Source: G965233625 sp965233625 (GTDB taxonomy: Bacteria; Planctomycetota; Planctomycetia; Pirellulales; Pirellulaceae). Taken from it: 64,000 bases of DNA. The translations under genes and the position numbers were made by a program. Positions 59,594 through 64,000 of this stretch are shown here, piece by piece. The notes under the pieces are model-generated. The model ran no database searches and was not told the DNA's origin. It saw nothing but the letters and a program-made list of their open reading frames with translations. Location of the stretch: assembly GCA_965233625.1 (NCBI GenBank), contig OZ247499.1, positions 3,224,001 through 3,288,000 on the forward strand, written 5' to 3'. The number at the start of each line of letters is the position of its first letter. Position 1 is the first letter of the stretch.

Positions 59594-62257
59594 ATGTCTA
59601 ATCCGCCTGGTCTGCGACCTGTGGTACTCGCGGCGAAAGAAAAGCTGCGGCAGGGACGCGAAAAACTGCAACAGCAACACGCTACCGGTACGCCTGGGAT
59701 TCAAGTTGCCACGCACCTGACAGACATTGTCGACACCATTCTGCTGAACCTTTACGAAGCCGCCATTGCTGAACTGGGAAGTGAAGGCGCACAGCTACAA
59801 CGCGAAGTTGCACTGGTCCCCAACGGTGGATACGGCCGCCGCGATCTGGCGCCTTATTCGGATGTGGATCTGATGCTGCTCTGCCGCGCCAATGCCCGCG
59901 ACCGCGCTGCGCCGCTGGCGCGGCTGGTGCTGCAGTTTATCTGCGACACGGGTCTGGACCTGGGCTTCAGTGTTCGCACCCCTGCCGAATGTGCGACGCT
60001 GGCGCGCGAAGATGCGACGATCTTCACTTCGCTGGCAGAGTCGCGCTTCCTGGGCGGCAGCGTCAGCCTTTACGAAAGCTACATCCACCGCTATCGCGCG
60101 GCGGCCATGCGTAACTGGCGGCGATTAGTCGAGTCGCTGAACGAAGCCCGCAAAGAAGAACGCAGCAAGTACGGCGAATCTGTCTACATGCTCAAGCCCA
60201 ACGTCAAACGCTCGCGCGGAGGGCTGCGGGATATTCAGCTCGTGCGGTGGGTCGGCTTCGCGCGGTATGGACAGTCCGAGCCGGAAAACCTCTACCGCGC
60301 CGGACGTCTTTCCAGAATTGACCGCGATCGATTGCGTGAAGCCCGCGATTTTCTCTTGCGGCTGCGCAATGAAATGCACTTCCATGCAGGCCGCTCCAGC
60401 GACATTCTAGGCAAGAACGAGCAGCTAAGAATCGCTGAAGCCTGGGGCTACAAGGGCGAAGGCGCTGTGCTGCCTGTCGAACAGTTGATGACGGACTATT
60501 TCCGCCACACCAGCAATGTGCGGACGATCGCCGCCCACTTCCTGGCCACGGTGCGTACCGAGACTTTCCTCAGCGGCGCCGTCGAATCACTTTTCAGTCA
60601 CAAGCTGGAAGGAGATTTCCGCGTCGGCCCGACGAAAATCTGGGCGAGCAAAGCAGGGCTTGAAAAGCTCAGCGGCAATCTTTCTGAAGTGCTGCGTCTC
60701 TTTGAACTGGCCAACACGTACGCCAAGCGGATCAGCCACGATACCTGGGAAGCGATCCGCAGCGACATGATGGACCGTGAAGAGATCGACGTCACGCCCG
60801 AATGCGCGGAGCGTTTTCTGGCGCTGCTTTCCGAGCCGGGAAGGCTTGGCGCCTTGTTACGGCGGCTGCATGAATTGCGGGTACTGGAAAAAATCATTCC
60901 ACCGATGAAGCACGCCCGCTGCCTGTTGCAGTTTAATGAGTACCACAAATACACGGTGGATGAACACTCTATCCTGGCCGTCCAGCGGGCCACGGAATTC
61001 ATCAATCACGATGGCACTGTCGGCGAAGTCTACCGCAACCTCTCGCAGAAACGCATGCTTCACCTGGCATTGTTACTGCACGATCTGGGCAAAGGGTTTG
61101 AAGAAGATCATAGCGACGTCGGCGCCCGCCTCTCGGTCGGTGTGGCTAGACGGCTTGGTCTTTCGCAACGCGATTCCACCACGCTGCGGTTCCTGATTCA
61201 GAATCATCTGCTGATGTCGCACACGGCGTTGCAGCAGGACATCAACGACGACCGTCTCGTGGTGCAATTTGCCGTGACGGTAGGTTCGCCCGATATCTTG
61301 CAGCTTCTTTACGTGATGACGTGTGCAGATATCGATGCCGTAGGTCCGGGCGTATTAAACGACTGGAAACTGGAACTGATCACAGACCTGTACCGCCGCA
61401 CCATGCGTCATGTGGCCGGGGATGAACCGCCATCGCGCAGCACGGAAGAAGGTATCCGCCGGCGCCGCGAACAGGTGCGCGGGGCCGTAACGACCGACAC
61501 CATGCCGCACGATGCTGCCTGGTGGGACCAGCAGGTAGAAGTGCTGCCTTCCAGATGGTTGTTCGCCGCACCGCGGACGACCATTGTTGATACGCTGGAA
61601 CGCCTGCGACAGATGCCCGAATGTGGTGTTACGGCGTGGGGCGAATATGCAGCCGACCGGGGCATCATGAAGTACTTTGTCGGCTGCCGGGAAGACATTG
61701 CCGAAGGCGGCTTCCATCGACTGACCGGAGTGCTGACCAGCCGTGGTTCGCAGATTGTCTGGGCGGAGGTCGACCAGCTTGCGGGCGGGCTGATTGTGGA
61801 TCGGTTCCACGTCCACGACGGCGACTTTGCCGGAGAACCGCCTGCTGAACGTATCGAGGAAATCTGCCAGAAACTCCGGGCCGCGATCCTATCGCCCGAA
61901 GAACCGGAAATCGTCTTCCGCCGCACCTGGAATTCCAGCGATACGGATGAAATTTACCGGCGGCTGCCGACCCGCATCGGCGTTGATAACCAGACGTCAC
62001 CCGGCTTCACCATTGTCCACATCTTCGCCCACAACCGTCGCGGACTGCTGTACGCCATTACGCGTACCCTGTTCGACCTGGGGTTATCGGTCAAAGTCGC
62101 CAAGGTCGGCACCTACATTGACCAGGTCGTCGATGTCTTCTACGTCCAGACGCAAGACGGCCAGCAGGTGACGGACGAACAGCACCTGCACGAAATTGAA
62201 CGCCGTTTAATGGCCGCCGTCGACGCCCCGGCAGCGGAAAAACAAACGGCGAATTAA
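59594..62257 (+). CDS. glnD: [Protein-PII] uridylyltransferase/uridylyl-removing enzyme
   Basis: About 887 residues from ATG 59594 (MSNPPGLRPV), preceded by AAAGAGAG; the frame stays open further upstream to a TTG at 59456. GlnD adds UMP to P-II when nitrogen is short and removes it when glutamine is high. The nucleotidyltransferase domain has NGGYGRRDLAPYSDVDLMLL (Asp pair). The HD domain is shown by LALLLHDLGKGFEEDHSDVG with its His and Asp residues. A C-terminal ACT domain, FTIVHIFAHNRRGLLYAITR followed by VSKVAKVGTYIDQ-like sequence, senses glutamine. It is in the usual position after P-II and amt. Confidence 0.96.
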   Translation: MSNPPGLRPVVLAAKEKLRQGREKLQQQHATGTPGIQVATHLTDIVDTILLNLYEAAIAELGSEGAQLQREVALVPNGGYGRRDLAPYSDVDLMLLCRANARDRAAPLARLVLQFICDTGLDLGFSVRTPAECATLAREDATIFTSLAESRFLGGSVSLYESYIHRYRAAAMRNWRRLVESLNEARKEERSKYGESVYMLKPNVKRSRGGLRDIQLVRWVGFARYGQSEPENLYRAGRLSRIDRDRLREARDFLLRLRNEMHFHAGRSSDILGKNEQLRIAEAWGYKGEGAVLPVEQLMTDYFRHTSNVRTIAAHFLATVRTETFLSGAVESLFSHKLEGDFRVGPTKIWASKAGLEKLSGNLSEVLRLFELANTYAKRISHDTWEAIRSDMMDREEIDVTPECAERFLALLSEPGRLGALLRRLHELRVLEKIIPPMKHARCLLQFNEYHKYTVDEHSILAVQRATEFINHDGTVGEVYRNLSQKRMLHLALLLHDLGKGFEEDHSDVGARLSVGVARRLGLSQRDSTTLRFLIQNHLLMSHTALQQDINDDRLVVQFAVTVGSPDILQLLYVMTCADIDAVGPGVLNDWKLELITDLYRRTMRHVAGDEPPSRSTEEGIRRRREQVRGAVTTDTMPHDAAWWDQQVEVLPSRWLFAAPRTTIVDTLERLRQMPECGVTAWGEYAADRGIMKYFVGCREDIAEGGFHRLTGVLTSRGSQIVWAEVDQLAGGLIVDRFHVHDGDFAGEPPAERIEEICQKLRAAILSPEEPEIVFRRTWNSSDTDEIYRRLPTRIGVDNQTSPGFTIVHIFAHNRRGLLYAITRTLFDLGLSVKVAKVGTYIDQVVDVFYVQTQDGQQVTDEQHLHEIERRLMAAVDAPAAEKQTAN

Positions 62258-62272
62258 CAAACGTTCGCGGCG

Positions 62273-63466
62273 TTAGCCAACGCTTTCGAGCGCCTGTTTC
62301 AGATCGGCAATCAGGTCGCTGGTGTTTTCTACACCGCAGGAGAGGCGGATCATGTTGTCGGGGATGCCGAATTTCTTGCGTTCTTCGGGGGTGCACTGGA
62401 AGTAGCTCATTACCAGTGGCTGTTCGATTAGCGATTCGACGCCGCCGAGGCTGGGGCCGATGCGGGCGATCTTCACCGCGTCGACCACATCGCCTGTTTT
62501 CCGCCAGTCTGCATCTTTCATCAGGAAGGTGATCAATCCGCCGTAACCACGCATCGTGCGGGTGGCTACCTCGTGATACGGGTGCGAAGGCAGACCGGGA
62601 TAGTACACTTTCTCTACCGCCGGATGGCTTTCCAGAAATTCGGCGACCGCCTGCCCGTTGGCATTGTGCTGACGCATCCGCAGTTCAAACGTCTTCAAAC
62701 CGCGTTGCAGCAGGTAAATATTATGCGGCGCATTCACCGCGCCCATGATGCCGCGCAGCTTACGGACAGGTTCGAGTTGCTTGAAGGAGCCGGCCAGCAC
62801 ACCGGCCAGCAGGTCGTTATGGCCGCCCAGGTATTTGGTCGCCGAGTGCAGGACGTAGTCGATGCCGTAGGCGATAGGTTGAAGGTTGTAGGGCGTTGCC
62901 AGCGTGGCGTCGATCATGGTTTCTACGCCATGCTGCTTGCCGATTTCGGCGAAGCGTTCTAGATCGATAACGCTCATGTGCGGGTTCGTCGGCGACTCGC
63001 TGACCAGCAGCTTGGTCTGCGGGGTGATGGCGGCCTCCATCGCGTCATAGTCGCCCGTCTTTACCTGATGCGTCACCACGCCGTAACGCGATAGATGCTT
63101 GGTGCAGAACTCGCGGCTGCGATGGTAGCATTCGTCGAAAAAGATCACTTCATCGCCAGCGCTCAGCTTGGTCATAAACAGACCGACAATCGCCGCCATG
63201 CCCGACGAATAAAGCAACGCGGCTTCGGCGCCGTCCAGTGCCGCCAGCTTGCGTTCCACAACCTTTTCGCCAGGGTTGCCATAGCGGCCATACTCTTCGC
63301 GGGGCTGCTCCTGTTCGATAAAATCGATGACAGCCTGCGTATTGTTGAAGGTGTATGTCGATGCACAGATGATCGGGTCGGTGATCGACTCGGCCAGTTT
63401 CATGTGCTCTTCGCCCGCATGAATGGCGAGCGTGGAGAAGCCGTCAGCATGAGTGGGCTTGTTCAA
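62273..63466 (-). CDS. Cystathionine gamma-synthase-type PLP enzyme
   Basis: A 397-residue member of the Cys/Met metabolism PLP-dependent enzyme family. The active-site Lys lies in VLHSATKYLGGHNDLLAGVL. The substrate-binding start EEYGRYGNPGEKVVERKL has the conserved Tyr of the family and the motif ALLYSSGMAAIVGLFM. SPTNPHMSVIDLERF and LSCGVENTSDLIADL (the end-domain Arg) are also typical. It may be cystathionine gamma-synthase, cystathionine gamma-lyase or an O-acetylhomoserine sulfhydrylase; sequence motifs alone do not settle this. CysH elsewhere in the window gives a sulfur link. It is convergent with glnD and divergent from the NUDIX gene. Confidence 0.9.
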   Translation of the reverse strand: MNKPTHADGFSTLAIHAGEEHMKLAESITDPIICASTYTFNNTQAVIDFIEQEQPREEYGRYGNPGEKVVERKLAALDGAEAALLYSSGMAAIVGLFMTKLSAGDEVIFFDECYHRSREFCTKHLSRYGVVTHQVKTGDYDAMEAAITPQTKLLVSESPTNPHMSVIDLERFAEIGKQHGVETMIDATLATPYNLQPIAYGIDYVLHSATKYLGGHNDLLAGVLAGSFKQLEPVRKLRGIMGAVNAPHNIYLLQRGLKTFELRMRQHNANGQAVAEFLESHPAVEKVYYPGLPSHPYHEVATRTMRGYGGLITFLMKDADWRKTGDVVDAVKIARIGPSLGGVESLIEQPLVMSYFQCTPEERKKFGIPDNMIRLSCGVENTSDLIADLKQALESVG

Positions 63467-63713
63467 AACGAAGCTCCGCGGTTAAGGCAATCTAAGGGGA
63501 CCGCAAGCCGCGTGCATGGTTCAGATGGCGCTTTAGCAGTTAAGGCTGCAATCGGCCGCAAATCCCTGGTATGAAGGTATCTTAGTCGCCGCGCACCTTT
63601 CCGGCAAGTGCCATGAATAACCGGCAAAGACGGTCAAACTTCCCAAAAGATCGGCCCGGTGCAGCCTAACGTGCACATTGCGGCGCCAGCCTGCCGGAGG
63701 TATTTTACGAGCC

Positions 63714-64000
63714 ATGAATACACCATCCGAAGACACGCAGATTATCGGGCAGACGCCCTTTCTTAACCTGGTTCAGCGTGGCCGGTGGGCCTACGCCACG
63801 CGGCCCAATGCGTCGGGTGTGGTCGTGATTGTACCGGTGACGAATGACGGAAAACTGATTTTCGTCGAGCAGTATCGTCCGCCGGTCAACGCCAAGGTAC
63901 TGGAGTTGCCCGCCGGGCTGGCAGGCGACATTCAAGGCGCCGAAGATGAAGCACTGGAACAGGCAGCGCGCCGCGAACTGCTGGAAGAAACTGGCTACGA
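63714..64000 (+). CDS. NUDIX hydrolase, truncated by the window edge
   Basis: The first 95 residues of a NUDIX hydrolase; the gene runs past base 64000. Translation from ATG 63714 gives MNTPSEDTQIIGQTPF at the start, then VVVIVPVTNDGKLIFVEQYR and VLELPAGLAGDIQGAEDEA, leading into REL-EETGY of the Nudix box, whose start and key Glu residues can be seen. The EQYR-PP and LELPAGL pattern resembles ADP-ribose pyrophosphatases. The substrate is not certain. Divergent from the PLP enzyme gene; the 247 bases between hold their promoters. Confidence 0.88.
   Translation, partial: MNTPSEDTQIIGQTPFLNLVQRGRWAYATRPNASGVVVIVPVTNDGKLIFVEQYRPPVNAKVLELPAGLAGDIQGAEDEALEQAARRELLEETGY

Noticed and set aside
1..64000. 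tRNA, rRNA, CRISPR or transposase
   Set aside because: No T-loop/acceptor pattern, no regular spaced repeats and no transposase or integrase motif were seen on either strand by eye.

Overview
The window looks like a chromosomal segment of a planctomycete (Planctomycetota). I base this on family content, because no rRNA or tRNA gene is present. It carries a DUF1559 pseudopilin-like protein beside a small lipoprotein, a Ser/Thr kinase with a long TPR tail, a planctomycete-type cytochrome/DUF1592 protein paired with a DUF1552 protein, two giant alpha-2-macroglobulin-like proteins, a sigma factor with the MWPENEKTQELL start typical of the group, and many secreted proteins of unknown function. Shine-Dalgarno sequences are often weak or absent, and several starts are TTG or GTG. 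Genes sit on both strands in short runs, and no phage, integrase, transposase or CRISPR array was seen.

Layout. 1-853 has no convincing gene but contains a strong orphan terminator. 854-3173: small secreted protein, DUF1559 protein and lipoprotein. 3383-10959: a 1541-residue receptor-like kinase, convergent with an ECF sigma factor/large membrane anti-sigma pair. 11524-14966: thioredoxin-fold protein, a fusion of an archaeo-eukaryotic-primase-like domain with a HAD phosphatase domain, and a membrane-anchored PQQ-type beta-propeller. 14956-16761: acetolactate synthase large subunit. 17113-23352: first alpha-2-macroglobulin-like protein (2079 residues). 23458-31225: paired small membrane proteins, methyltransferase, glgC, a secreted EEP-family phosphatase/nuclease, truD, a pseudokinase and a small membrane protein. 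31363-36778: WD40, DUF1592 and DUF1552 genes in an apparent operon, then a second ECF-type sigma factor. 36895-49819: mostly hypothetical, zinc-ribbon, secreted and membrane proteins, with a sialate O-acetylesterase, an apparently exported methyltransferase, a DUF922 protease and an Lgt-like protein. 49903-54759: second alpha-2-macroglobulin-like protein. 55084-63466: sulfur and nitrogen metabolism (cysH, Rrf2 regulator, rnhA, amt, P-II, glnD, a cystathionine gamma-synthase-type enzyme). The right edge cuts a NUDIX hydrolase gene.

How the genes work together. Amt, P-II and GlnD form a compact nitrogen-sensing module. CysH and the Rrf2 regulator may form a sulfur module, with a promoter-overlapping inverted repeat upstream as a candidate operator. 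The two sigma factors, the anti-sigma factor, the kinase and the pseudokinase point to heavy signalling.

Most notable observations: (1) the primase-like/HAD-phosphatase fusion at 12099-13193, which resembles a minimal DNA-end-processing enzyme by domain logic; (2) a dispersed palindromic repeat present three times (16922-17006, 39984-40054, 55918-55991), with near-identical 22-29 nt arms, a constant 27-28 nt loop and both orientations; (3) a candidate operator over the cysH promoter; (4) a methyltransferase with an export signal; (5) aromatic-rich and bait-like insertions in the two macroglobulin-like proteins.
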